Shown here one piece after another: positions 11,231-21,726 of a stretch of DNA of 64,000 nucleotides. Below the pieces are notes generated by a model. It saw only the letters and a list, made by a program, of their open reading frames with translations, was not told the origin of the DNA and ran no database searches. Position 1 is the first letter of the stretch. Every line of letters begins with the position of its first letter. The DNA comes from Platanthera guangdongensis (Eukaryota > Streptophyta > Magnoliopsida > Asparagales > Orchidaceae), in contig CM077159.1 in NCBI GenBank assembly GCA_039583875.1, positions 5,397,371-5,461,370 of the forward strand. Direction: 5' to 3'. A program made the position numbers and the translations under genes.

Positions 11231-12124
11231 TTAGATCAACTCAACAAAAATAGACGACAATCATTATCATTCTTCACTTCCATGTCTGTTAGAGAAAATT
11301 CATAGAATTCTGAAGGTGGAAAGAAGACAGATCATGGATCAACTTTTAACTTCTCTAGCCAAGTTCAACCCTACCTTCTCCTTCAAGAAGCATTGAAAAA
11401 GCTAAGAAGGGTTGGACTTTTTCTTCACAGCCAGGATTAAGGAAGAAGATTCACATCAAGAACTGATCAAGAAGAAGTCACCAGTCTCTTTATTTCTGGG
11501 TGACATTTCGTAACACAAAATTTTTTTTTTCTATTATAATTTTGTAAGATCTTTATTAGATCTGAGGGTAAGAGATTAATTTCTCTGAGTTTTAAGTTTA
11601 AATTATAAAGGCTGAGGTAGGGATGTGTGCCTAAGGTAGGAGAAGAGGAAATTTCTCTGAGCTGTAGGAACTGAAGGTTCTGAGGTTGTAGGGCACGAGT
11701 TTGCCTAAGGAGTAGGAGTGAAGGTGCACTCTGAGGTAGGGTTTATGGAGAGTAATATGAGTTGTAGGATCTTGAATATCTGAGGTAGGACATTGCTTTG
11801 TCTGAGTTGTAGGTGCCAGAAGTGCTCTGAGGTGTAAGATCTGAGGATCTGAGGAAAAGAAAGAAGAAGTTTGGCCGTATCTAGTTCATTGCTAGATAGG
11901 CAAAGGGGGAAGTGGATGCACCCATAAATTAGGGAACCACTATAAAACTATTGTGTGTTGTGTTATGCTGTGTTTGTTATTTGATTTGTGCTGTTTGTTC
12001 TTGATTATTGTGGCTGTGTTAATAAACCCATTAAGTAGATATCTATGACTTAAAGTAGCCAAGATTTAAATTGGTCATATTCACCCCCTTTAGGTCACTC
12101 TTTATCCTAAACACACTTTATAAT

Positions 12125-12136
12125 TGGTATCAGAGG
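12125..12136 (+). promoter_or_regulatory. Primer binding site of copia A
   Basis: TGGTATCAGAGG, complementary to initiator tRNA-Met. The gypsy triplet inserted six bases downstream, so the site is cut from its gag by 24 kb. Confidence 0.85.
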
Positions 12137-12142
12137 GGAGGT

Positions 12143-15100
12143 TGTAAGACCCCCCTCCCCCTTACCAAGGAGGGCTACCGGATCTTATGCCCAGAACCGC
12201 CGTCTTACGGTGGCACTAACTCACGGGTTAGTCGACACCGCAACACGCCGATCCTGCCGGCTAGTACGATCATAAACCTGTAGGCCAATATGAGAAGAAA
12301 GAAGTAAAACTGTATATGTAAAAAAATACCAGTCCACAAGCCACTGTATAATCATGAAAAAGAGATGAATAGTACATCAATAGTCCACAGAATAGTACAG
12401 AAGAAAGAGTAAAAAGAGTTTATGCCCAGTACATCAAATCTCTCTCTCACAAAATCATAAATGCGGAAGCTATGCTAGAACATCGAATCTCGTCCCACCT
12501 GAGGACGCACAGTAGTGGTAGTAGCCTGCTGAAGTGGTATCTGCTCCTCATGTCCTGCCTCCTCGTCGTGCTGGTGCTCCATCTCCACGGGCTCCTAAAA
12601 ATAGTTGGTCACCGACCATTAGTCAAAAAGACTAAGTCGTTTCCTCCGCACCTCGCCCTGCAGCTCCTAGGCACCGAGCGGGAGGACGAAGCAGAGGACA
12701 ACAAGGGGTAACAAAGTGGAAGCAGGTGACAATATCTAACTAATGCTGTAATAAGTACTGTAATTCTACTCTAGCAATTCTATGTACGGTACAAGTAGTA
12801 AGTAAGAGCAGTGCGGTAAAGAAAAGTAAAGAAGCAGTAGAATGAACAAGTAAATAAGCTATGCTACCACTATGCTATCATCACAAACGTACCCTAACTT
12901 ATATAAATGCCCATACAAATATATAAGTTAGGGTTTCCAGGAAATTTAACTTATCATATAAAAGAGCCCATACTAATTTATATGATAAGGATCTATGAAG
13001 CGTATGACCTAATATGAATGAATGATATGATGCAATTGTTATGCGCAGGCAAGTGCAACTCACACACAACGACTCTGTGATCACAGACCTTTAGTTCCCA
13101 CTTTTTGAGAGCTAGCATCACTCTCGGGTACCACCGCTGTGGCTACGGCAGCAGCGGAGCGGGCGTCTCCGCTTCTAGACCGGTATGCACACTACCAGAC
13201 CTTAGACCCCTCTCATACGCCTCTGTACACGTCCAAGGTGCACTCTAGAGTCTCGCGTACGTACTTTGCTGACAAACCCGTCAGTCTTGTTGGGTCGGAT
13301 GTGTGTTATCGGGGATCGTCCTCCAGACCGCAGTGTAAAACAACCCACTGGCCCCTCTAACTCCCACAACCGCCTGGTGCACCGTACTGTCATCGGTGTG
13401 ACGAACGGCCAGTACCGCATGCCCCGCCATGATATTTATGCACATGCAAGTAATTCATACCGAGCCTTCCGCTCGCAGGACCAACATCCGTCCTGAATCC
13501 CTCAAACCCAAACCCGGGTGAGAACGCACATCAGTGCCTTTATGCCAACTCCCTCAAATCCCAAAACGGGTGAGCATATATCATGAATCTCTCCAACCCC
13601 ACACGGGCGAGAAGGTATGACAATGTCCTAACCTATTATACTACTCTTATCTACAGTTTATTATACTTAGAGATTTAAGGTTAATCCCAGGACTGCCCCC
13701 GGTATTCCCTGTGAAGGGCTCTCAAGGGGCACTAGGAACTGTGTTGGGATTACGCCCAGCGTTCCCTTTCGCAAGGATATTTATTTTAGTTGATGGCTAC
13801 CCATGTATCTCCCCAGCTCTCCTTATTGCTTTAGTATAACCCTAGTGACTTAAGGTATTACCGGGAAACCGACGGTCTTCCGCCGATCCCCGCTCCAGTT
13901 GCTAGCTAAGACTTGCACTTTTAATCCCTCACTAAGACAACTCTACCCACCAGGGTTACTCATGTTGAACTCTCTCTTATTTCTGCCGATAATCAATCCC
14001 CTGGTAATCCCCTAAGGCAAAACCTATTTGTGTTATATGCAGACCATGACCTATGGTTACCCTAGAAATGTGATCTTCCAAACCTTAAGGCGTCTTGCCC
14101 CTAATTATTTATCCTAAGGTGTTATGGACTAAGGGAACTACCCTAAGAATTCTCGTAATTTTCCTTGGCCAAATAGTCCTTTAATTAATTCTTTTAATTT
14201 ACATGCTGGTCACTTTACACATGAAGTAGTTTGATTAAGTGTCCACTGACCTAGGGAATTTTTCCTGAGATGTATAGTGATAAAACATTGCTGCCTACAG
14301 AATTTCATAATTTTCCTTAAATTATTTATTATCATTTTCAATTTAATATCAATTCCACAAAATTCCATTTTTTCCAAATGATGTATAGGCATTATTTACA
14401 CAAAAATTCCAGAAAAATTACAGAGCTTTTAGGACACTAATTTATGACTATTGGCAGAGAATCATCAACATTTAATGTAAGATGGCCTATAGGATTCCAT
14501 TATAAGATATTTACCAAAATGCCATTATACTAATTTTAGCACAAATAATGCATCCATTAAATTCTGAGAAATTTGTGCAAGACTAATAATAACATTTTAT
14601 GACAGTAAAAAAATTTCCAAATTTTTCAGAGGTATAAATCCATCAATTCAAGAATTACAAAATAAGGGTAAAATGGGAAATTTAGGGTATCTACTCCAAA
14701 AATTCTTCAAAACAGAGGAATCATATTTTTCCTAGGTCAAATGTGTTGTTATTTATGCCTTGGCAAAGTTGTTTGGATTTGTACTTGAATAAATCCTATT
14801 TTCCAATTTTATCTCCAAAATAGCTATTTTTAAAATAAATTCCAATAAATGGAATTTTGATTCCAAAAATTCCATCATTAATTTGAGGAGTGAAATTTAC
14901 CCTAATGAACCACTGTAAATAATTTCATGGCTCTTGCATGCAACCATTGGGCTAAATTCACCAATTTGCATTTTTGCTATTTGCACCCCAAGACTTAACA
15001 TAGGCTAGCACATGCAAGTGGATTCTCCAACATGCAGTGAACCCAAGGTGCTGAAAATTTTATCATGCACCAAGGATGACCCCACTGACCCACCACCTAA

Positions 15101-16836
15101 ATTTGGGGCCATGGGGAAGAGTAGAACTCCCTATATGCCATTTATTTAAATTTTGATATTTTACCAACAACTATAGGAAAATGTTTTCCAAAAATTCCTA
15201 AATTTTGGCAGGAGGTAAGTATGCCCTAATCATGCATGTGCTCAAAATTTGGGGCCATGGTGACTAATATTGTGACCAGGGCACCCAATTTAATTTCTGC
15301 CCTACTCTAGGACCAGTCCTAGGAGAAATGTCCTACAGGACTGTACACTACACCAAAATGTATGATTAGGGTGGCATTTTAAAGGTAAGACTCTAGGATA
15401 CATTTTTCATTAAGGGCCTAAGTTCTGGAAATGCCTCTAAGAGGCCTAAATTTTACATGCAAAAGGACTGAATATATGTGACAGGAAATGTTACTATTCA
15501 ATACATTATATTAATTTAAATTAATAATCGGCGCACGAATCTTAAAGTAGAATCGACGGGATCTGGTCATCGTCCCCGATGAGTTAACGGCCACGATTTA
15601 TTCTACCTGGACGATGTTGGCTGGCCTTTTCCGGCCAGCTGAGCCACCACCACCGCCGGCGGATATCGCCACCACCTTCGTTAAGGTGGGGGTTAGCGTT
15701 TCCCGGCGGTGGGGCCGCCGAAGTTGGCTCCTCCGGCGAACCCGAGCAAGAAAAGAAAAGCTCGAATTTCTCCATTTCCTCTCATGGCATCGGGCTCGAT
15801 TGAGCCCGATATCTCCCTAGTTCGATCTAGAAAGTTAGTACGGGAAGAGGTGAGGTGAAACGCACCTGAATCGGGGCTTGGCTGCGGGTCAGGCGGCGGT
15901 TTGCCGTGGTGGTGGTGCGCCGGCGAGCTCCACCCCGAAAGTTCAATTCTCCACCGTTCTCCATGAGTAAGCAGTCGAATTCCACTCCTCTCGGCCTTCT
16001 GAAGCTGATGGTGAGCTCTGTTTGGACTGAGGTGGGCTATAAGTGGAGTTAACTCCAATGTTAGCTCGGTTTTGAGCTTTGGAGGTTTCACCTAGCAGCC
16101 ATGTGGCTCACAGCCCTGGTTTCCTGCTGGAATTAAAGAGGGGAGGTCAGCCACCTGGTCTTGGGCAGCCTAAGTCAGCTGATGGGGTGGCCATGTGGCC
16201 ACCATTTCCTTCATTCCTCTTTCTCTCTCCTCTTCTCCTAAAAATTCCAATTTTACCCCCTTGCATGTATTCTCTCTCCTGATTTAGAGGGGTAGGGCTG
16301 GTCTTGTTCACTTGGGCTGACTATGAGCCAATTTTGGTGGGCTTGGTCCAAGGGGAAATGACTTGGCCTTCATTTCACTCTTTAGGTCAATTTGTTGACC
16401 AAATTGACTTTTAGGGTTGACTGGTCAACCATGGTGGGTGGATTGACCCCACTTGGTGGAAATGGGTCTAGTGGCACCACCCAACTTGGTTTGGGTCACG
16501 GGAGTGCCCCACTTAGGTTAATTAGGCCTATGAGTGTGGGTTTGACCAAATTAAGCCCAAGGTTGACTTTGGTCAATTGGGGCCAAAATGTTGACCCAGT
16601 GACATACCCTAGGGTCCACTTAGATTGTCTTTAGGGTTAGGGCAATGTGGTGGGGTCATGGTGTGGCTAGGGTCCCCACTTAGGCTAGTTTGACCTAGTT
16701 TGACTATGGTCTTATAGTGGGCCCCACATGGCTACCACCCACTACCTAGGGTCAAACCTAGTTGATCTCCTCAAATCTCACCCCATGCCTAACCCAATCT
16801 AAGTTGAGGGGTCTAGAAGTAACATGGGATGTTACA
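12143..16836 (-). repeat. Gypsy LTR 1, 4,694 bp
   Basis: Bounded by TGTAAGAC on the left and GTTACA on the right (+ strand), giving TG...CA ends. It serves as 3' LTR of the first internal region. By eye it is the outlier: at many sites LTR 2 and LTR 3 agree against it (for example near 12368, 12418, 15328 and 16499). A frame of about 130-150 codons at 15693-16091 is open on the - strand but interrupted at its start by TAG here. Confidence 0.9.
12892..12989 (-). other. Twin stem-loops in gypsy LTR 1
   Basis: Stem 12892-12905 pairs with 12920-12933 (14 bp, perfect) and stem 12950-12962 pairs with 12977-12989 (13 bp, perfect). Loops of 14 bases each contain CCCATAC (GTATGGG on the coding strand). 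Confidence 0.85.
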
Positions 16837-16860
16837 AATTCCAATAAACAAGAAAATAAT

Positions 16861-16875
16861 TTCGTCCCCGAAATT
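16861..16875 (-). promoter_or_regulatory. Tekay-type end block before 3' LTR, copy 1
   Basis: On the - strand the bases read AAATTTCGGGGACGAA, a block common at the end of pol in Tekay/Del elements and close to the polypurine tract that primes plus-strand synthesis. The bases next to the LTR itself are AT-rich, so the exact tract is not clear. Confidence 0.5.
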
Positions 16876-16921
16876 TAAGTTCAGGTCTACGGGGTTCAAT
16901 TTGTAAGAATTATCAAGAAAT

Positions 16922-19900
16922 TTAAAGACAAAATTTAAATGTACCTGATGCGAATAGCTCCGGGTGTTGCTCCAGCATCAGATCCCTCGGCTCCCAAGTG
17001 TGCTCCTCCCGTCCATGGTTGGACCACAGCACTTTCACAAGAGGGACCTTTTTCTTCCGCAACACTCGGATGGCTGTATCGTCAATCCGGATCGGCTCCA
17101 ATCTCACCGATCTGTCAGGCTCTACTGGTCCGGCTGTAGTAGTAATGTGCTGCTCCGGCCGAAGGAGAGCCCTTCGCAAGGAAGAGACGTGGAATACGTC
17201 ATGTAATGCACCCAACTCCGGTGGCAGCTGCAGTCGGTAAGCCAAGGGGCCGATCCGCTCCAGGATCAGGTATGGCCCCATGTATCGTGGACTGAGCTTC
17301 TTGTGCCTCCGCACCCGAGAAACACCGTGTACTGGACGAATCTTCAAGAATACCATGTCTCCAACCTGGAACTCCACCTTCCGGTGCCGAGCATCATAAT
17401 ACTTTGCCTGCCTGCTCTGGGCCTCCAGTAGCCGATCCCTGATCAATCGAATCTGAGCCTCAGTGTCCTCTATATAATCAGATCCCAGAGCCCTGGTATC
17501 CACATCTTGTACCCATGATAGCGGTGTCCGGCATCTCCTCCCATAAAGAGCCTCGTACGGAGCCATCCTGATGCTAGCCTGGTGGCTGTTATTATACGAG
17601 AACTCGATCAATGGCAGCAGCCTCTCCCAAGGCTTCCCCGTATCCAATATGCATAATCTGAGCAGGTCCTCCATGGTCCGGATGGTCCGCTCGGTCTGTC
17701 CGTCGGTCTGCGGGTGGAAGGCGGTACTAAAGGTAAGCCGAGATCCCAAATAAGCATGCACGGCCCTCCACTCGCTCGAAGTGAACCGACCATCACGGTC
17801 CGAAACAATAGTCCTGGGGATACCATGATATCTGATGTACTGCTACACAAATAGTCTCACCAGTACTGCAACTCAGGCATCCTTCCGAACTGGAATAAAC
17901 CGCGCTACCTTGGTCAATCTGTCCACTATAACCCATATAGAATCATGCCCAGAGTGGGAGCGAGGCAATCCGTGTACAAAGTCCATAGCAATGTCCTCGA
18001 ACTTCCACTCTGGAACTGGCAGTGGCTGTAGTAAACCTCCCGGGCTCTTGCATTCCGCCTTCACACGCTGGCAGGTCTCGCAATGGGTCACAAAATCCGT
18101 GATCTCCCTCTTCATCCCGGGCCAATACATAGATCTCCGCAAATCTGCCCACATCTTGGTGATGCCGGGGTGCACTGAATATCTCGAGCAATGTGCCTCT
18201 CGGAGTATGTCCTCCCGGATACTGCCTCCTGCTGGTATGTAGATGCGCCCCCGGAACCGAAGAAGATCATCCTGTAACGTGTAGTCCTCGACCTTGCCCC
18301 TCTCTAGGGCACTGAAAATTGGCTGTAATGCAGCATCCAGCCTCTGATGTGCTCGGATGCGCTCCTGTATATCATCGCAGCTGATAACTGAGCTCAAGTA
18401 CTCTCTATATACCACTGGCTCGGTCTCGGACACCACGGTAATGTGCATGTCCTCCATCATCTGAATCAGCTCTATGGACATCAATCGGGGCTCCGGTCCA
18501 GAAGTGCCGGCCCTCCTGCTCAAAGCATCTGCAACCGTGTTCGCTTTTCCCGGATGATAGTGGATCTTGTAGTCATAATCACAGAGGAACTCCAGCCACC
18601 TCCTCTGTCTCAGGTTTAGGTCCTTCTGAGTATCGATATACTTGAGATTCTTGTGATCTGAGAAGATGTCACAATGAATCCCATATAAGTAATGCCTCCA
18701 TATTTTCAGGGCGAAAACCACAGCCCCGAGCTCTAGATCATGTACTGGATAGTTATGCTCCTGCTTCTTCAACTGTCTCGAAGCATAAGCGATAACGTGT
18801 CCATGCTGCATCAAGACTGCACCCATCCCCTGATAAGAGGCGTCCGTGTAGATCTGGAATCCTTCGCTCCCGGATGGAAGCGCAAGAATGGGGGATGAGA
18901 TGAGTCGGTCCTTCAGCTCCTGAAAAGCCGTCTCACACCGCTCTGACCAAACAAAATCTGCATCCTTCTTCGTCAAGGACGTGAGGGGGAGTGCTATCCT
19001 CGAGAACCCCTCCACGAACTTGCGGTAATAGCCTGCTAGTCCCAAGAAACTGCGGATGTCAGATGCGGTCTTCGGCCGTGGCCAATCCCTCACCGTCTCT
19101 ATCTTGGCTGGGTCCACAGCTAACCCAGCCCCACTGATCGTGTGCCCCAGGAAAGCCACCTCCTGCAACCAGAACTGGCACTTCAAAAATTTTGCGTACA
19201 TCTGTGTCTCCCTCAGCCTCTGCAAGACCTGTGCCAAGTGCTCTGTATGCTCCTCCTGAGTCCGAGAATAAATAAGGATGTCGTCGATGAATACTATCAC
19301 GAAGCGATCTAAGAAAGGCTCGAAAACACGGTTCATCAGACTCATGAATGCAGCAGGAGCATTCGTGAGCCCAAAAGGCATCACCGTGAATTCGTATAAT
19401 CCATAGCGCGAACTGAAAGCCGTCTTCGGTATGTCTTCTTCCCTGATACAGAGCTGATAATAGCCGGATCGTAAATCTAACTTGGAGAACCAGAATGCTC
19501 CCTGTAGCTGGTCAAATAACTCATCTATCCGAGGTAGAGGATAGGTGTTGCGGACCGTCAACCGGTTCAGCTCCCGGTAATCTATACATAATCGCAGTGA
19601 TCCGTCCTTCTTCTTCACAAAGAGAACTGGCGCTCCCCATGGCGATGAACTAGGCCGCACAAATCCTGACTCGACTAGCTCCTGTAGTTGAGTCCTGAAC
19701 TCTGCTAACTCCCTAGGAGCCATCCTGTAGGGTGCCCGGGACACCGGCTTCGCTCCCGGTACTAGCTGAATCCTGAAATCCAAATCTCTAGCAAGCGGTA
19801 GCCCGGGCAATTTTTCCGGGAATACGTCGGCGAAATCCCGAACCACCGGAATATCTGAGATAGTCGCCTCTGTTCCCACCATCTCAAAGCAGACAATATA

Positions 19901-20322
19901 GACTTCTTCACCCTGCTCATGGGCCTTCACAGCCTGTATAGAAGATAATAGTAGGTGGCAGATAGGCTGGATACCTTCAACGATAACATGAGAGTCGCCA
20001 TGTCTTAGCGTGATCCTCCTGGACGGGCAATCTATCTGGGCATGGTTCCGATGCAACCAGGCCATGCCCAAGATCAAATCAAAGTCCTGCAGCTTCAGAA
20101 TGGTCGCCGGCGCCTCAAATGCCTTGCCGCCAATCTCGGCCTCCATATCACAATGTGCAGTGGTCCGCAGCTCCGATCCATCGGGTAGACGTACCCTCAT
20201 CTCTAGTCCAGGGAACCTCTCCATGCCTTCGAGTCCGTCGATGAAGGCCTCGGATACGAACGAGTGTGAAGCACCCGTGTCGAAAAGAGTATGAGCGGGC
20301 TTGCCGCTGATCATGACTATGC
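16922..20322 (-). pseudogene. pol: Gypsy pol, copy 1 (protease, RT, RNase H, integrase, chromodomain)
   Basis: The frame runs from the splice acceptor at 20323 (first ATG 20314). Counted from that ATG: aspartic protease with FDTGASHSF at residues 11-19; reverse transcriptase with catalytic FIDDIL at 342-347; RNase H with YTDAS at 489-493; integrase zinc finger (HPGITK...CETC) near 712-750. The C-terminal part (17761-16922) holds the rest of the integrase core and a chromodomain (KVLWSNHGREEHTWEP) that in this family guides insertion to heterochromatin. Two nonsense codons break it: TGA at 17875-17873 and TAG at 17845-17843, both sense codons in copy 2. Apart from these the frame is clean. Without repair it cannot make full integrase. 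Confidence 0.9.
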
Positions 20323-20423
20323 CTGAGGTTTGTTTATGTGAAAGTTAATTGTTATCCTATAGTTCCAGGTACTAAATATATATCATTGGAAATCCAAGAA
20401 AATTCATAATTAACTTCAAGTAC
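20323..20423 (-). other. Candidate 101-nt intron at the gag/pol boundary, copy 1
   Basis: The segment begins GTACTTGAAG after ACAG and ends ACAAACCTCAG before GCATAG. It has 28% GC, whereas the flanking exons are GC-rich. The gag frame hits TGA eight bases into it. Removing it places the G of the last gag codon before GC of the next exon, which keeps the pol frame and brings gag straight into the protease. A possible branch point TTAAC lies about 27 bases before the acceptor. Size, composition and borders fit a short plant intron. Unspliced RNA would give Gag only. Confidence 0.7.
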
Positions 20424-21543
20424 CTGTAATAACCTCCTCGGGATTCCTCGGCTCTGTGAGTTCCAAGGCGTATATCTGCTCCTGCTCGCGCCTCCTGCCA
20501 TGATATCCCCGACCTCGGCCTCGTCCTCGGCCTCGTCCTCGGCCCTGCTGTACAGGGGCCACTGGAGGTGGAGGAGGAGGAGGGGGATGGAATCGGTGCG
20601 GGCACTCCGATCTGATGTGCCCAGGCTGGCGGCATCCGTAACAAACCACTTGTCGGTGGCCTCGGTCATCCTGTCTCCTCGGATCATGTATCTGTAGAGG
20701 TGGGGGAGCCAATGCTGGAGGAGGCCCCTGCTCCTGCCTGAAGTTGTGACGACGACGTCCCCCACCCCTCCTGTATCCAATGGTCCTGCCTCTCTGAGAG
20801 CCCCTACTGCTCTCACCTGATGTCGATCCATCAAATGGTCTCTTCCCTCCGGCTCGCACCATCAGCTGGTCAGCCTCCAGCTTCTTCGCCATCTCGATGA
20901 TCTGCCTGGATGTGCCATGAGAAATGAATAACAGAGCCTGCCTCAGATCATCCCTGAGGCCCCGGTAGAACCTCTTCGCATACCTCCTATCGTCGGTGTC
21001 CTGAATCCCCGCGAACCTGGCCAAGTGGGAGAACTCTCTCTGGTACTCTATCACTGATCTGGTCCCCTGCTTGAGGTTCAAAAACCTCTCCTCCAAAGCA
21101 TCTCTGTCCGTAGCAGAGACGAAGTGCTCCAGAAACACATCGCCAAACTCTTCCCAAGATATCTCTGACAGCTCAAAGTCCGCATAAGTAGACTCCCGGA
21201 CTGACTTCCACCATCTCTTCGCGTGGGCCTCTAGCACAGAGGTGGCTAGAGGTACTGCCTGGCCGACTGGGCAGCTGATGCCCGCTAAGATCTCGTGTAT
21301 GGCCTCCAGCCATTCTTCTGTCTTCACCGCATCCTCTGTCCCGCGGTACGTCGGTGGGGACAGGCTCTTGAATGCGCTCAGCCAACTCGACCCTGGATTT
21401 GGCTGTGGAGCCGGGACTTGCTGGGCTCTAAAGGCATCCAAAATCGCCGTCAGGGTCTGCCCCATCTCCGTATGTAGGAATGGAGTGGCAGCTGGAGGGG
21501 GAGGAGCCACATTTTGCGGCGCTGCGACCTGTGGAGGTTGCAT
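20416..21543 (-). CDS. gag: Gypsy gag, copy 1
   Basis: Starting at the ATG at 21543 (MQPPQ), the frame gives 375 residues: a Pro/Ala-rich N-terminus, a retrotransposon gag capsid domain (WLEAIHEIL to KRFYRGLRDDLR, roughly residues 75-215), an Arg/Gly-rich linker, a CCHC zinc knuckle CYGCRQPGHIRSEC near 300-315, and a C-terminus rich in GRGRGR. Capsid assembles the particle and the knuckle packages RNA. An upstream ATG in the same frame (21714) would lie close to the primer site, so I prefer 21543. The stop lies inside the candidate intron. Confidence 0.85.
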   Translation of the reverse strand: MQPPQVAAPQNVAPPPPAATPFLHTEMGQTLTAILDAFRAQQVPAPQPNPGSSWLSAFKSLSPPTYRGTEDAVKTEEWLEAIHEILAGISCPVGQAVPLATSVLEAHAKRWWKSVRESTYADFELSEISWEEFGDVFLEHFVSATDRDALEERFLNLKQGTRSVIEYQREFSHLARFAGIQDTDDRRYAKRFYRGLRDDLRQALLFISHGTSRQIIEMAKKLEADQLMVRAGGKRPFDGSTSGESSRGSQRGRTIGYRRGGGRRRHNFRQEQGPPPALAPPPLQIHDPRRQDDRGHRQVVCYGCRQPGHIRSECPHRFHPPPPPPPPVAPVQQGRGRGRGRGRGRGYHGRRREQEQIYALELTEPRNPEEVITGT

Positions 21544-21710
21544 AAAGGTAAGGTTAAAGCAGAATTGGCCTAACAAATTGTACTTTGTGGACCATTTATG
21601 TGACTTTACACATGGGCACACCACTGTTTCCGCTGCATAGTTTGTCCGCAAACTAATGCTCGGGCGGGGGTGGTCCCATGTTGTGGACTTCTTTCTCATA
21701 TGATCGTTGT

Positions 21711-21725
21711 TCAAGTGATACCGGT
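21711..21725 (-). promoter_or_regulatory. Primer-site region, gypsy copy 1
   Basis: Directly after LTR 2 on the - strand: CCGGTATCACTTGA. It shares GGTATCA with the tRNA-Met primer site but diverges afterwards. Confidence 0.5.
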
Positions 21726-21726
21726 T

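Larger units (their letters stand above)
10567..12122 (+). repeat. 5' LTR of copia element A, about 1,556 bp
   Basis: It starts TGTTGGGTACATTG, the same start as the LTR of element B read on its own strand, followed by the shared segment CCTGATTTGAAGAAGCC. It ends next to the primer site at 12125; the expected terminal CA appears mutated to TA. It holds a degenerate palindrome array, a TATA box and a CACCCCCTTTAGGT block near its end. The 5 bp before it are ACCTT; the matching copy would lie outside the window. Confidence 0.8.

Noticed and set aside
17835..18242. Frames of 80-135 codons on the + strand across gypsy pol
   Set aside because: They are shadows of the - strand pol frame, repeated in both copies.
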